Source: Hyparrhenia diplandra (taxonomy: Eukaryota; Streptophyta; Magnoliopsida; Poales; Poaceae). From it: a DNA stretch of 64,000 nucleotides. How positions within the stretch are numbered: the stretch's first letter is position 1; every line of letters starts with the position of its first letter. The stretch lies in contig JADLZK010001312.1 of assembly GCA_015847255.1 (NCBI GenBank), positions 1 to 64,000 on the forward strand. The letters are read 5' to 3'. The position numbers were made by a program, and so were the translations under genes. Below the pieces are notes generated by a model. The model was not told the origin of the DNA. It was given only the letters and a program-made list of their open reading frames with translations, and searched no databases. Below, in pieces: positions 46,079 through 58,895 of the stretch.

Positions 46079-47195
46079 ATCCTGTGAATGTGTATTGGAT
46101 GCCCATGTCTCGAGCCAAATCCATCGCACATTTTTTTCTTTTTATTTTCTTTTATTTCCACTTATTATTCCAACATTGTCTAGGAAGGGGTTTTCCACGA
46201 ATCGTGTTATATAATAATAATAATATATATACACTCTCACCGTCAGTTTACTAAACACAATGTGGTTCATCCATCCCCACATTTGCTCAGCTAGTAGTAC
46301 ATTCTCCTAGACTGAGTTAGACATGACAAATTACCAATGTTGCAATTCAAACGATGAAGTGGCCATGAAGATTCTTAATTTGTACTTGCATTGTCATGTC
46401 ATATACTAATCTCATCAATGTGAACTCTTTTATCATGTGCATGCATCGAGGATCACAACTTCTTCCTATTTTTACCTCCCCAAATTTGTTATTTTTGTTT
46501 TTGCTCATGTTCTCTGTTCCCAGATGCCTCCCTTGTGATGAGTAATAAAATATTACATGTAAGGTAACAACCAAATGCTTCCCTTGTGCGTAGCACGTAC
46601 TACTATTGCTTCTGCATAACGTTTCATTATTGTCGTAGCCAATAATTTGGTCTAATAAGAGATAGACATGGGATTCAGAGCAAGCTAGCTAGATTGCCAA
46701 TAATGCTCGCACATATATTGTGTGGTCATTTGGCAGGGCTCCTTGGAGCATATTGTCCGTGGACGAGAAGCGGATCACTCAGCCAAATAGTAAAATTTTG
46801 CCTAAACTCTAGTGGAAAGAATCACTTTTTCATTTACACTAAGAGTTGGGTTCGAGTACAAAAAACGGTTCCTATCTCACTGCTCCACATTCAGTTTTAG
46901 CTGGTTCAATCATGCTTCTCAAGCATAGCGTTAGAGGCCACCTCAATGCTTACGCTACTCGCATTAGCAATACGGTTACCGTTGTAAACAATTTGTCAAC
47001 ATAATGAAAAACGCTTAAAATGGACATGTTCACGAAAAAAAATCACCACAAGAATCAATTCTTAACTGCTCCTAACCATGCTCGCTCCTTCATCATAATC
47101 AACTAGAAACAATCCATCAATGAATCAAGTAGTTGTTCCATCGAAAAAATGAATCAAGAATGATGAAGTAAAGCTCTACCCACCAGATATATTCT

Positions 47196-47949
47196 AGAAT
47201 TTTTTCGAAACCGAGCTTAGCTCGTGCTGCATTAAGAGAGGTGGGATAAAAACCAAATCCAAATAGAGTACAATAGTATGGCCCTAAACATGGCGAGCTA
47301 CGGTTGAGGGTAGGGAACACTAACACAGATCACCGGCTCCATGGTGGCGCTTCGAAGTTTCATACTAAGCAACCAACAATTGCACGACAAGAAAGGTCTG
47401 GCGACAAAGCGAGCGGGCGGGATTACAGCCGGGTTGCGAGTCTTCTCGGTAACCTCTCATGGGGAAGAGTCGCGGGCGACCTGCCTCTTGCGTTCGAGGA
47501 CCGAGCCACCGGCGTCGTCTTTATGCAGGATGTTGGAAGTCACCCACATCCGGCGCCCCTCCCATTTCTTTGAGCATTACCCGATGGGCTTGCTTCTCAG
47601 GCGGGGTTGCGGTACACCGATTTGGCCCACGGGCGTTCGCGCCGGGCGAGGACCGATCCTCGCCGACAACGGCGTGCCGGGGCACGCGGCAGCGTGGCGA
47701 TGATCGGCTGCTCTGGGGGCAGCATGAAGGAATCGATGAAGGCGGCGGCGATGGCGATGGAAGGCGGCTGGCCGGGGAGGTGAAAAGCCCGCGTCCCGAG
47801 GGTGCTCTGCTGTCAGTGGCGGACGGTAGCCACATGGTTGATTGCGGGCGACCCAGCGTCGATGGTTGCCCAGCGGGACGGCGCCAAGGCGGAAGGAGGA
47901 GGTGCGGGCGTGGACCTAAGGCAACCCGACCGAAGGCCGCGGGGCCGTG
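47196..47949 (-). mobile_element. LINE 3' part
   Basis: On the minus strand the text CCACCTCTCTTAATGCAGCA then CGAGCTAAGCTCGGTTTCG ends in AAAAAA at 47196, a plant LINE 3' end. Upstream (47340-47949) is GC-rich. It may be the same LINE as 52157-54030, separated by the TRIM/copia block. Confidence 0.55.
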
Positions 47950-48452
47950 TGTTATAAGGTCTTGCTGAAAACGGCCCGGCTTCGTTGTATCACAAGCAAA
48001 ACGGGCCTAGCACCCAAGGTCCAACGGAAAGCAACACATATAAAGGCTTGGGCCTAACTCAACCCAAAAGACTAGCCCGATAGGTGAGGACTGCCCCATC
48101 CTATATGTTGTGCTCCTCCTTCATCGATTATCGATGTGGGACTAAACTCAACAATCTCCCCCGTCACACATCGGACTCAACTTTTCCATCACATGACAAC
48201 CCATGTGATCTCACGTAAGATTTTACAGGCCACGAAGTTTTAATTCTCGATCCACAAGGACTTTCGTGACCCTTTAGAGACACGGGCTTCCCGTCAACAT
48301 GTGACTTGGAGATGTTTTCACAGGTTTTCCGACCTTCGGCTCCGATACCACTTGTTATAAAGGTCAATGAAAACGGCCCAAATTCGTTGTATCACAACAA
48401 AAACGGGCCTAACACCCAAAAGTTCAAGAGCAACACATATAAAGGCTTGGGC
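47950..48452 (-). mobile_element. TRIM retrotransposon, one LTR truncated
   Basis: LTR 47950-48153 (204 bp; minus strand TGTTGAGTTTAGTCCCACAT ... CCTTATAACA) matches 48353-48452, where the second LTR is cut. On the minus strand AGTGGTATCGGAGCC follows the truncated LTR (primer site for Met-tRNA), and GACGGGGGAGAT precedes the other (purine tract). The internal part is 200 bp without coding. These are the defining parts of a terminal-repeat retrotransposon in miniature. Confidence 0.8.
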
Positions 48453-48549
48453 TGGATGGTAAGGTTCTTTATTTCTCGCCGGCCGCCGATGATTCGATTC
48501 GGGGAGATTGTCCGGTAGTTTTTTCCGGCCGCAATTATTCGGTCATGAT

Positions 48550-51500
48550 GAATGGATACTTGATTCAGCATGTTCATTTCATATCCGCACTAACGAGATT
48601 GGTTTAGTTCATTTAAGCTTTGTGCGAGAATGGAGATGTTGTGCGTATGGGAGACGATAACCCATGTGCGATTGTGGGGATCGGATCGGTTCGGATCAAG
48701 GCTCATGATGGCATGACACGCACTCGAAAAATGTCGGTACATACCGGGGGGGATGTCTAGAAATCTTATCTCGCCAAAGACGCTTGATGCGAAGGTTGCG
48801 ATTACTCGGTTCCAATGGCGTTCTAAAGGTATCAAAGGTTCCCTTGTTTGTTTGAAAGGTGATATGAATTCTCGCCAAGTTATATGTTCTTAGAGGAAGT
48901 ACTTTACATGGTTCTGTTTCCGCTGCTGCTGCTGTTTCTAATGATGAACCTAGTAAGACTAACCTTTGGCATAAGCGTTTGGGACATATGAGTCAAGCTG
49001 GTATGGCAGAATTGATAAAGAGAGACCTTACGGATGGTGCACTTCGAGTAGCATGAAGTTTTGTGAGCATTGTATTTTTCGGGAAGCATAAAAGGGTAAA
49101 ATTCAACACCTCAGTTCATACCACTAAAGGTACACTTGATTATGTACATGCTGACTTATGGGGTCCGTCTCGTAAGCCTTCTCTTGGTGGTGCTCGTTAC
49201 ATGCTTACTATTATTGATGACTACTCTAGAAGGGTTTGGCCTTATTTTTACGAAAAATAAAGATGATACCTTTTCTTTTAAAGATTGGAAAGTGATGATA
49301 GAAAGGCAAAACCGATAAAAAGTAAAATTGCTTAAAATCGATAATGGTGGAGAGTTTTGTTCGGTTGCTTTTTAATGATTATTGCGAGACAAGAAGGCAT
49401 TTTAAGACATCACACCATACCGCATACCCCTCGCCAGAATGGTGTGGCGCGAACGCATGAACAGAACCATCATATCAAGGGCTCGTTGCATGCTGGCCCA
49501 ATGCAAGGATGAGCAAGCGCTTTTGGGCTGAAGTCGCTAACACCGCATGTTACTTGATAAACAGGTCGCCTTCTATTCCACTAAATAAGAAAACTCCTAT
49601 TGAGGTATGGTCCGTACACTCGCCGATTATTCACGAGTTGAGAGTTTTTGGTCGCACCGCTTATGCTCATGTTGATAATGGAAAATTAGAGCCTAGAGCT
49701 GTTAAATGTCTTTTTCTTGGTTATGGTTCGGGAGTTAAAGGCTATAAATTGTGGAATCGAAACAGGAAAAAGACTTTTATGAGCGAGGAGTGTTGTTTTC
49801 AATGAATACGTGATGTTTAATGACGATTTGTCCTCGAGATCATGTTCCAAATTTACGAAAAAAGTTGCGGTATATCGATTGTGCGAGGTGGAGCATGATG
49901 ATGCTGAGACAAGTGTGCAGGTGGAGCCCTGCTCAGAAACTGAAGTTCTAGCGATGATGATGCTCATGATGATGTTCAGCAAACTCACGGTGTGCGGCTT
50001 CGAGGAGCGCCTCGACCGCCTATTGCTCAACGCGGATCAAAGAGAAGTTGTGGTGCTCCACCCCGTCTTATTGAAGAATGTAACTTATCTTATTATGCCT
50101 TGAGTTGTGCTTTGAGCGAGGGTGGAGAATGTTCATGAGCCAACCACTTACAAAGAAGCTATTAGTTGTGGTGATCGTGGAGAAGTGGGTTTCAGCTATG
50201 CATGAAGAGATGCGTCTCGGAGAAGAATTGCACTTGGGATGTTGTTCCATTGCCTAAGAAAAAAAAGAAGACAATCCGCACGCAAGTGGATCTTCAAGAG
50301 AAAGGAGGGTTTATCTCCAAGTGAGCCTCCAAAGTATAAGGCAAGGTTAGTAGCAAAAGGCTACAGTCAAATTCGGTGTTGATTATAATGATGTGTTCTC
50401 TCCGCTTGTCAAGCATAGCACCATTCGTATTTCTTTAGTATTGTTGCTTCACATGATCTTGAGCTTGAGCAAGTTAGATGTCAAAACCGCATTTTTGCAT
50501 GGAGAGCTTGAGGAGGACATATACATGGACCAGCCTGAAGGGTTCATAGTGCACAGCAAGGAGAAGTTTGTTTGCAAGTCGAAGAGATCCTTGTATGGTT
50601 TGAAGCGATCCCCCTCGTCCAGTGGAATAAAAGGTTTGATTCATTTATGCGGTCGCATGGTTTTAAGAGATCAAAATATGATAGCCGTGTTTACATCAAG
50701 CATGTTAATGGATCACCTATATATCTACCGTTATATGTTGATGATATGTTGATTGCTGCCAAGAGTAATGTTGAAATCACTAAATTGAAGAAATTGTTGA
50801 GTAGTGAGTTTGATATGAAAGATCTTGGTGCCGCTAAGAAAATTCTAGGCATGGAAATTACTAGAGATAGAAAATGCGGGTTTGCTATTTCTTAGTCAAG
50901 AGAATTATATTAAGAAAGTTCTTCAACGTTTCAACATGCATCATGCAAAGTCCGTTAGTACTCCTATTGCACCTCACTTTAAATTGTCACCGCAGTGTCC
51001 TAGTACAAAATGTAGAAATTGAGTACATGTCAAGAGTTCCTTATGCTAGTCTTTGTTGGGTCTTTGATGTATGCCATGGTTTGCTCTCGTCCGGATTTAT
51101 CATATGCTATGAGTTTGGTTAGTAGATATATGTCTAATCCCGGTAAAGAACATTGAGGGCGTCAGGTGGATTTTCGGTACCTCGAGGGACGGCCAGATTC
51201 TTGGTTGGAGTTTGGAAGAACTCGAAGGGACTTGTTGGATATGTTGATTCCGGGATTATCTTTGCTGATCCGGACAGGAGAAGATCACTTCATCGGGTTA
51301 TGTGTTCACTTGTTGGCGCAGTCTTTGAGTTGGAGGGCTACTTTCTGATCTTTTGTTGCTTTGTCTACCACCGAGGCGTAATACATGGTCATTCTTGCCG
51401 AGGCGCAAAAGAATTGATTTAATCGAAAGGTTTGTACGCCGAGCTGTGTGGAGTTGATTCTTGCATTAATTTATATTGTGGCCGGTGAGTGCCATTTATC

Positions 51501-51700
51501 TTACCAAAGATCGGATGTTCCATGAGAGGACTAAGCACATTGATATTAAGTATCATTTTGTTCGTGATGTGATCGAAGATGGTAAGTTAAAAGGTATGCA
51601 AGATCAGTACTCATGTTAATCCTGGCGATATGATGACAAAGCTCGCTTTCGTTGTTGCTAAGTTTGAGCCGTGCTCGAGCTTAGTTGGTTTAATTGATTA
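48550..51700 (+). pseudogene. copia gag-pol remnant
   Basis: In order: protease start WILDSACSFH (48555; Asp-Ser-Ala) and MGDDNPC; the pre-integrase LGHMSQAGMAELIKRDL with CEHCIFGKHKR (48970-49090); the integrase core HADLWGPSRKPSLGGARYML (49150-49200) and NGVARTHEQN (49440). NTACYLINRSPSIPLNKKTP, then FLGYGSGVKGYKLWN (49700-49760). RT with LDVKTAFLHGELEEDIYMDQ, KRSLYGLKRSP, LPLYVDDMLIAAKSNVEITK (50470-50790) and DLGAAKKILGMEITRD. RNase H with LSTTEA (51360) and MFHERTKHIDIKYHFVRD (51510-51570). Many frameshifts and stops, so inactive. The family copies itself through an RNA intermediate. Confidence 0.83.
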
Positions 51701-51801
51701 GCCCAAGAGGCTATGTGGCGCGTGAAATATTTTTTTCTTATTATGTTCGGGATGAAGGTGTTGATTTATGCTACAAGAGGAATTTGTCTCAAGGTGGAGT
51801 T

Positions 51802-52156
51802 TGTTGGAATATGTTCCAAATTCATATTGGGCTGCCAACTACCGAAGGCCCGTTTAAAGATGAAGGCGGGCGACATCAATTAGTACCATATTGCTAATTG
51901 ATGTGGAGGCATAAGTTTTCCTCCCTATATATTTAGACCAATCCTCCCGGGAAACAACACAACACAATTATTCCTTCTCTCTTGTAAGCCGCCATACGGC
52001 TTTGTAACCCCGACTCTTGATATAGTGAGAAGTGTTTGTCGGCTGGCGCCTGTGGTTTTACTCTCCCGCATTGGGAGGGTTTTCCACGTTAAATCTTGTG
52101 TCCCCGCAATTTAAATTTTGATTTACTTCATCGTTTACTCTTGTCGATTTATAACA
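51802..52156 (+). repeat. 3' LTR of the copia element
   Basis: It starts TGTTGGAATATGTTCC and ends GATTTATAACA, 355 bp. A TATATATTTAG promoter box lies at about 51933. Confidence 0.68.
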
Positions 52157-54030
52157 CCGCGTGAGCGTGAGCACCAAACTTTCGGGGTCAGGTGACGCGC
52201 AACCGCGGAAGGCGCGTCGATTGGGACGACCGAAGGTAGGGCGCCGGTAAAATGCGCGTGTCCACAAAGAGCCGCCACCAACTCTTCCGTACGGTGAAGG
52301 GACGAGCCGCACCACGTGGGCGGCGACAGAGGGATCTAGCCCATCCCGAGCCACGAGAGGGGCAAAGAATGGGCGTGCGACAATCAAAGTCGAGAGCTCA
52401 TCGAGCATTGGATCCACCCAAATGGGTGGCTCCATGCTCACAACCAACCCAAGCACAAGCGGGTTCACTGAGCGGCGGCGTTGTCGGCGAGCATGAGCAA
52501 GAGCCCCGACGTCCTCCTCCGACGAAACACGCTGCAACGGCCAAGAGTGGCTCCCCGTTGGATGCTCGCTACGGCGAGGGGGTGGCCAATGGAAGCCTTC
52601 AGCTTGAGGCCCACCGGCTCAACATCTCTGATGGGAGGAACCGCTGCGTGCCCCGGCATCTTGGGAGTCCCTTGGGCACTGCTCGTAGAGGGGTGCTGAG
52701 GTGGGCGACGGAGCCAAAAATTGCAGTTCTTCGCCCGGTGCCTCGTTCTCAGGCAGTAGAGGCAGCGGGACAGGGAGGTGCATCGGGCGGCGACATGATC
52801 CCCGGCTAGGTAGTTGAAGCAGCAGCGGCGCAAGGTGTGGCAGCACAGCCGCCACCGGCCGAGGGTGGAGTGATGTGTGGCGAGCCGACGCCCCGCGACT
52901 CTGAACGAGCGTGAAGTCGTCATCGTTGACAAGGGCGGAAGAAGACGAGGGGGCTCGCCAGACCGTCTCGTGAATGAGCTCGCGACGGCGCCACCAGGGC
53001 GGCGAAAGTCGGCGTGGGGCCGAGCCGCTGCCGGGCAGGGACGAGCGCGGGCGGGCGCCGGCCCCGCCGCTGGGGAGCAGGCACCCTAGCGGCATGGGTG
53101 AGGTGTCGTGGGAGGCCCGCCGCCACCACCTCACTCCCGCCCGACGACGAGGACGGCGCTCCCTACACTCGAGGCAACCGGGTCCCGGGGCCGGTTGCTA
53201 CGTTTGCTCCGGCGGGGCCCAGATGCCCGGAGGAACCGTCCGTACGGCGGGGGGGCTCAACCAGACCTAGCTCCGGCTGGCGGGACGGCAGCACCACCGC
53301 GACAGCCCGAAGGACCGGTGAGGGTGCGGAGGGCTCAGTCCACCTCGTCCCGAGTTGACGCCCTCGACGATCCCTTCCATCCAACGCTCCCAACTTGGTC
53401 CTCGGTGGAGGGTAAGAAGGGATCGACACCGAGGGAGGTGGCTGGCCCGCGGCCAGCACGGCGGCGCCTCGATGGCCGCCATTGCCGGGAGGCCAGCTCG
53501 GTGGACCGTGGGAGGGGGGCGACAAACGTGGGGAGCCGGGCAAGACCGGGGGCACGCCGGCGACCCCCGCACGGCGAGATGGGAGGGGAGGCACCCAAGA
53601 GGCCTCGCCGACGGGAGGGGGACGCCTCGGGAGGGGAGTCCCTCGTCGATCCGGGGGCGTCCAGCTACCCTCGCATGGCGAGCCAGCGGTGTGGGGGTGG
53701 TGCGCAGGTGAGGCCGGGCGGCCCCGAGGTGGCCACGGGGAGGGGGACGCCGAGGCGGAGGCGGCCGGACGCGAGGGCAATCCCACCCGCTGGCGCCGGG
53801 CGACCGCCACGCGGCAGGTCGGTGGCGGCGCGCCCACCCGGCCCGCGGCCGAGGACGAGGAGGGAGGGGTGGGGCGGGGCGGTAGATCCGGGAGGGGGGT
53901 CGGCTCGCCGGCTCCCCGGCGGTCGACGGTCGCCGCCGGGCAGCGGGAGGGGGCCGAGGGAGGAGTGGAGGGGAGTGGACCGTTGCGATGTAAATTCGGT
54001 CACAACGTTAGAGTTGTATTGTATATATTC
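52157..54030 (-). pseudogene. LINE ORF1-like remnant, GC-rich
   Basis: On the minus strand, VNDDDFTLVQSRG (about 52910) begins the coding part. Two CCHC-like knuckles follow: CCFNYLAGDHVAARC and CLYCLRTRHRAKNC (52700-52830). This is the zinc-knuckle part of plant LINE ORF1, an RNA-binding protein. 53130-54030 is a Pro/Gly/Arg-coding GC-rich 5' region. ORF2 (endonuclease, RT) is not present. Frames are long on both strands because of base composition, so only the knuckle block is taken as evidence. Confidence 0.5.
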
Positions 54031-55031
54031 TAGAATGAAGACCATAATAACAATTTAACACTTGTAATTCTCAACGGTTTCCATGGTTTATCCGATTTCT
54101 TTATCTCTCGCAACAAGAACCCTTTCCATCACGTGATATGTTCACCGGAATCAAAAGATTCGGGGACATGCCGTACAAAGGGGCAAGCAGACACAATAAT
54201 GTATCATGCCTGGCCCTTAGCCCTGGACTCAATCGATCCTTCAATCATCATGCACGCATATGCTAATGCCGGGCCGGGGGACCTCCCCCAATCCCAATTC
54301 CCCTGTCGGGGTTCTCACACTGCAGTTTTGACTGCTCGGCAACCCAATTATGCCTCGATTCCTTGCTCTTGGTGCCTACACTAGTTGTTAAAACTATTAC
54401 AGTACTGTACGTCTCTGGCGGGTGGCGGGGTAGCAGTGAAATGCAGCGAGTATATGCAAGTTGTAGCCTGCTACAACTACCGGCAAGTTGCACTGCTGCT
54501 CTGTGATGATTCTTTTGGTCTGTTCATCGTACTTTGAACCGTTAAATGTTATAGAAGTAACGGATGACGCGATGAGAGAGGTACTTTCACATGTGTTCTG
54601 CTTTGATCTTATCATTGGTTAGGTTCTGTCTGACGTATCTTTAATTTCACACGTCACAATGAGACCATATGGAGGAGCTGCTTCATAAACATTGCCCCAC
54701 TTTGGTATGGATTCCACCTGCTCCAGCCCTACTGTAGCCCTGTTCAACACTATTCACACAATCTATTTTTCTCTCATCATTTCTTCTCTCACAGAGCTGT
54801 TTGAGGGGGAAAAAAAGCTTCACCGGCTCAGTGAGAGGGGAGGAAAATATATCCAATAAACAGTTCTGAGATTGTTTTTCTCAGTAGGAGCCAAAGCCGG
54901 TGAAATCGAAACCAAAGGGGTACGTTACAAGTTGGGATCACTCAAAACTATCTTAGAGGCTATTTAAATTATCAATAAAATTAAAGCATTTATGTTATCA
55001 TTACTATATTAATAGAGAAGTACTTCTCTTT

Positions 55032-55195
55032 GACCAATCTTAGTGGGGGTTTCATACCCCGTTTCAGTGTAAACAAGTTTCATCACACAAAACTCATTTC
55101 ATTTCATGAAAATTTTATCTTTTTTATATTTTTAAACTATGTATGTCATCTTATTTAATGCCCATAAAACTCTCATAAAACCCCGTTAAGATAGA
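55032..55195. mobile_element. Tourist-like MITE candidate
   Basis: The left end GACCAATCTTAGTGGGGGTT and the inverted right end GTCTATCTTAACGGGGTTTT agree in most positions. About 164 bp, AT-rich. Target duplication unclear. 54031-55031 holds no gene; a short inverted pair TTCACCGGCT / AGCCGGTGAA lies at about 54820 and 54895. Confidence 0.45.
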
Positions 55196-55484
55196 CATTT
55201 CTAAAAATTGCACAGATCTCAAACTAGTCTATCTAATTAATTAAATGGTTTTCTAATTATTCTCATGTCTGTAAGCTAAGGGGACTGTTCCGGCCAAGCC
55301 AAACTCATCTATTCCCCGATCCACCTCCTTTGAATTCTATTGTCTCTTTCATTTTCCATCCAAGAAGGAGCGAACCTAACACTGGCGAGGAGCATACCTG
55401 TGCAACAGCTCATCCATCGGAGGACTATTTTTTCTCATGTGCATATACATTACCTCTCGATAAGCATGAACCATTATGTTACCT

Positions 55485-55640
55485 TTGAAGGACCGAGAAA
55501 GGTGACTAGAGAGGGGGTGAATGGGAGTCAATCAAAATTTCTTCCAAAATGGGCGTTGTCCCATACAATAATGCGAAACATTAAAACACACAATAGTGAT
55601 GCACTCGAGCTAACAAGAGATTGGGATACAAAAGAAAATG
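55485..55640 (+). mobile_element. Fragment of the AGAGGGGGTGAATG repeat family
   Basis: AAAGGTGACTAGAGAGGGGG then TGAATGGGAG recalls the start of the repeats at 3698 and 10285, here diverged and short. It is followed at 55659 by CACTGCTAAAAAAATTGC, possibly a CACTA-like start. 55660-57235 shows no gene that I can support. Confidence 0.4.
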
Positions 55641-57237
55641 ACAACTAGAGAGATGGCACTGCTAAAAAAATTGCAAGGTGTTTTGGAATGGGCCTCGAGA
55701 CAGGTAGGAATTTCAACCACGTCATTTAATACCAAGCATTAATTGAGGCGGTTGTTTTTTTATTAACCGACGTGGTCACAAACAATTTCCTCACAAAATC
55801 TATTACGGAGACGGTCAAAATATGACCTCTTGAAATCTATTAACTGAGGCGAACCTCAGGCCGACATCATACAAGGCTCGTCTTGATTAACGTGGCCTAG
55901 CCCATGTGGCAAAACCACCCCAATCATTTGACCCACGTGCACCTCTCATTGTCCTAAAGACTTGACTCATGTACATGAGAGCAAGATAATTATGGTAGTC
56001 TGTTTGGTGCCCTCAAGGAACCCGAATCATCCACTTTTTTCAAGTCGTATAGGATCAATAATGGAGTTACCACAACATTATAACATCCGATACAAAAATA
56101 ACTTACTTCGGAGTGCGGAAGACTTTACGGTATTAAATTACAAAACATATTCCAGTAAAAACTTAACTTCAGTTCAAAATGGTGAGTGGAACTATAGAAG
56201 TGACTTATGTGAAGCACCAAAGGAAGAAGAGACAACCGGACCACTCACGTGACCTAGATTAGCAACACAAGTAAGAACCTATAAACAGGGGTTAACAAAC
56301 CCTGAGTACATTTACTCAACCAGACATACCGGACTATAAAAAAAAAGAATCCAGGGTACGAAGGATATGGGGTGAGTCTGAAGGAAGAATACTTTAAAAA
56401 AAAAACTTATTACGAGAGGATCCTTACTTTCAATGTTTTAGTTTTGTATTAGGTCATTATCAGGCCCAATTTGCGCCTTGTCTACATCAATCACTTCTTT
56501 AAACATCTCATCTTCTTTTAATCTCATATCCATAAGTAAACCATGTTCCATTGATTAACTACAATGCAGGGCAGAGGATCGAGTCTTCTTATCTGAGAAG
56601 CACGATTCGAATCAATTAAGCCTAGCTAGGGATTCCTAACCACACGACATATGCATGTCCTAAACCTACATATATCAACCTTCACTCAGATCCTTCAAAA
56701 TGTGAACCGGTCCACGCTACATGAGAGCACGATACTCCACCGCCCTATGTCATCCCAAATGCTTTCGTAGGGTGGGTACACGCTACTCCTACCATCTCTC
56801 ACTCCCAGTGCGCGGTTGCCTTTTCACATAATGGAACAACTGAGATGCTTACTAAAGTATGTGGTTATTTACAAAGTCTCGTACACATACAAGCATACAA
56901 CGAACTGTCCTTAATAAACGTAGATGGGACCCGATGTCCATGCTACGCGCTGGTGAGCTCCACCCAACCCCATATGTCAGGTGGCCCCACATGAACCAGC
57001 ATAGGCAAAACCATCCCCTTCACATTATCTTCCAACCAAAAACCATATTAGTCCTATCTACACTCATGTTTATCCTTAACCGTATTTCTACCCCTAGCTA
57101 AGTTAAATTAGACAATAGTTAATCGATCTTACACATTTCGCTATTGATATAATACTTGGAGTATTGGGTGAAAGCTATAGTGATATTCATGCGCTTACGG
57201 AGCTTTTCTATGCGTTAATAAATAATAACAGGCACTA

Positions 57238-57351
57238 AGGGAGTGTGCGATGTGGGGGAGAGGGAGAGGGTCTCACGTTCTGGGGAGAGCATGCGAGAGT
57301 GTGCGATGTGGGGGAGAGGGAGAGGGGTCTCACGTTCTGGGGAGAGCATGC
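57238..57351 (+). repeat. Tandem duplication of 57 bp
   Basis: GAGTGTGCGATGTGGGGGAG with GGTCTCACGTTCTGGGGAGA and GCATGC stands twice (57241 and 57298 on), differing by one G. It is purine-rich and not coding. 57352-57790 is unassigned. Confidence 0.85.
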
Positions 57352-57789
57352 AGTGAGGGAGAGAGAGGGTCTGGTGGGAGAGAGAAGTTGCGAGACAAAG
57401 GGAGGGAGGCGACTGAGGATAGAATGAGAGAGGGAGGCGACCAGGTGAGGGATAGAATGAGTGGCTGAGTGAGGGACTAAAAGTGGCTGGTTTTATGGTA
57501 AAAATTTAAATCATGATCAAGTTGATAATCATGCCTAATCATCAAGCATTAAGGCATTAATGTAGGTCATGTTTCAATTTAAGCATATCCATGTTGCATA
57601 TACCTTGTTTAATTGTTTTATGCAATAATGTCAATGTTGGTAACTATAACATTCACTCACACATGTTTATTAGGAATAAACCCTAAAAAATAGTCGTGCT
57701 TGTCCACCTTCGAAGTGCCCTTCTCCAATCATGCTTGTTGAACTTCGACCTACAGGTTGTGAGGTTTTGAAATGTTCAATGTTGTTTTC

Positions 57790-58895
57790 TTGGCGTTGGC
57801 TCTAGTGGCTACTAGAGCACTTATTTTGTTTTCTTTGATCTCTTCTCCCAACCTTCGACTCTTCAATGCGCTCTGGCTCTTCCAGAAATATACTTTGTGC
57901 TGCATTTAATTTGTTACTATGCTCCTTGTCTGATTCCTTATATTGCTGTTGTAAACATTCTGCTTTCTCGTATGACTCTGAGCGTGACCAGTCGGGAAAA
58001 CTGAAAAAGAGCATAGTAGTAAGACAGGGAGCACCATCAAGGCTTCTTAGTGAAATCTTGAGCCTAATTGGTTCCTTATCTCCAGCTTCCAAACTTTCCT
58101 CATCCACGTCAATCAACACTCCAAATGTGGAACCAACTTGATATATATCCCTTCCAGTTTCTGTATATTCTTTGAACAGTCTTCAATCAAGTCAAGACTT
58201 TCCTCGTCGCTTTTGTTCCACCTTGTTACAATTAAGTTTACCTCCTTAACATCCAGTAGTGTTTCTAGGATGCTTTAAATTACTTATTACGTCATCCTCG
58301 GAGCTGAAAGAGGCCAGGAAACTCTTGCTACATTCTCTCTTTAGCTCCCAGTCACCGGACAGCTTCCAAAATGTCTGCAGTTCAGATTTCAATATCCCTG
58401 GTCCATATTTCTGAGATTGGATGTGATCAAAACACAATGCTGAAAGAATTTCTCATTCTCAACCAATTCCTCTGAAGGCTGAAGTGCCACAGAAACCAGT
58501 CTGTAGTTCATTGTGCACTGCTCCAAATTGTGCAATGTATCATGACAATCAGAGTAATTCTTTTTATCTGATGAATTGATAGTTCTTGCTCTGGCATAGC
58601 CTTCTTTTCAGCACCCCTACTTTCCACAACTTGTGATGACATATGCCCTTCAGTCCTTGAGGAAACCAGTTGCATACCTTCTGTACGTCCCATGTTGTAA
58701 CCTACCACATATATACACCCATGTAAGCAGCTGACGTTCGGAGAAAACAGAAAGAAAAATCAGTGCTATAAACTTTAAAGGAAAGCGCGGGTAATACCAT
58801 GTAACGCTTTCGTGCCACCAACATCAACACCATAGATCACACTATCAATAGTGTCCAATAACATGCCAATACTACCACATTTTAGAACATCTCTC
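57790..58895 (-). pseudogene. Unrecognised multi-exon coding remnant next to separase
   Basis: Coding-like pieces on the minus strand, in order: LLDTIDSVIYGVDVGGTKAL (58790-58860), MSSQVVESRGAEKKAMPEQE (58590-58650), QCTMNYRLVSVALQPSEELV (58450-58530), FDHIQSQKYGPGILKSELQT and FWKLSGDWELKRECSKSFLA (58290-58430), LDVKEVNLIVTRWNKSDEES and IEDCSKNIQKLE (58150-58260), then DEESLEAGDKEPIRLKISLR to KVGRRDQRKQNKCSSSH (57802-58105). They look like one conserved, partly coiled protein, but I do not recognise the family. The pieces need one-base shifts to join. It starts just after the separase C-terminus on the same strand and could be a separate gene. No function is proposed. Confidence 0.4.

Larger units (their letters stand above)
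48453..52156 (+). mobile_element. 5'-truncated Ty1/copia retrotransposon
   Basis: Pol remnants run from protease to RNase H, then a purine tract (CAAGGTGGAGTTTG, 51789) and one LTR (51802-52156). There is no 5' LTR; the left edge abuts the cut LTR of the TRIM. The block 47950-52156 as a whole is flanked by CCGTG and CCGCG, which may be a worn target duplication. Order of domains (integrase before RT) defines copia; the text resembles the Tork/Tnt1 lineage. Confidence 0.82.

Noticed and set aside
52252..54058. Frames of 180-316 codons on the plus strand, rich in Gly, Arg and Pro
   Set aside because: GC-rich composition leaves both strands open; the only family signal (CCHC knuckles) is on the minus strand.
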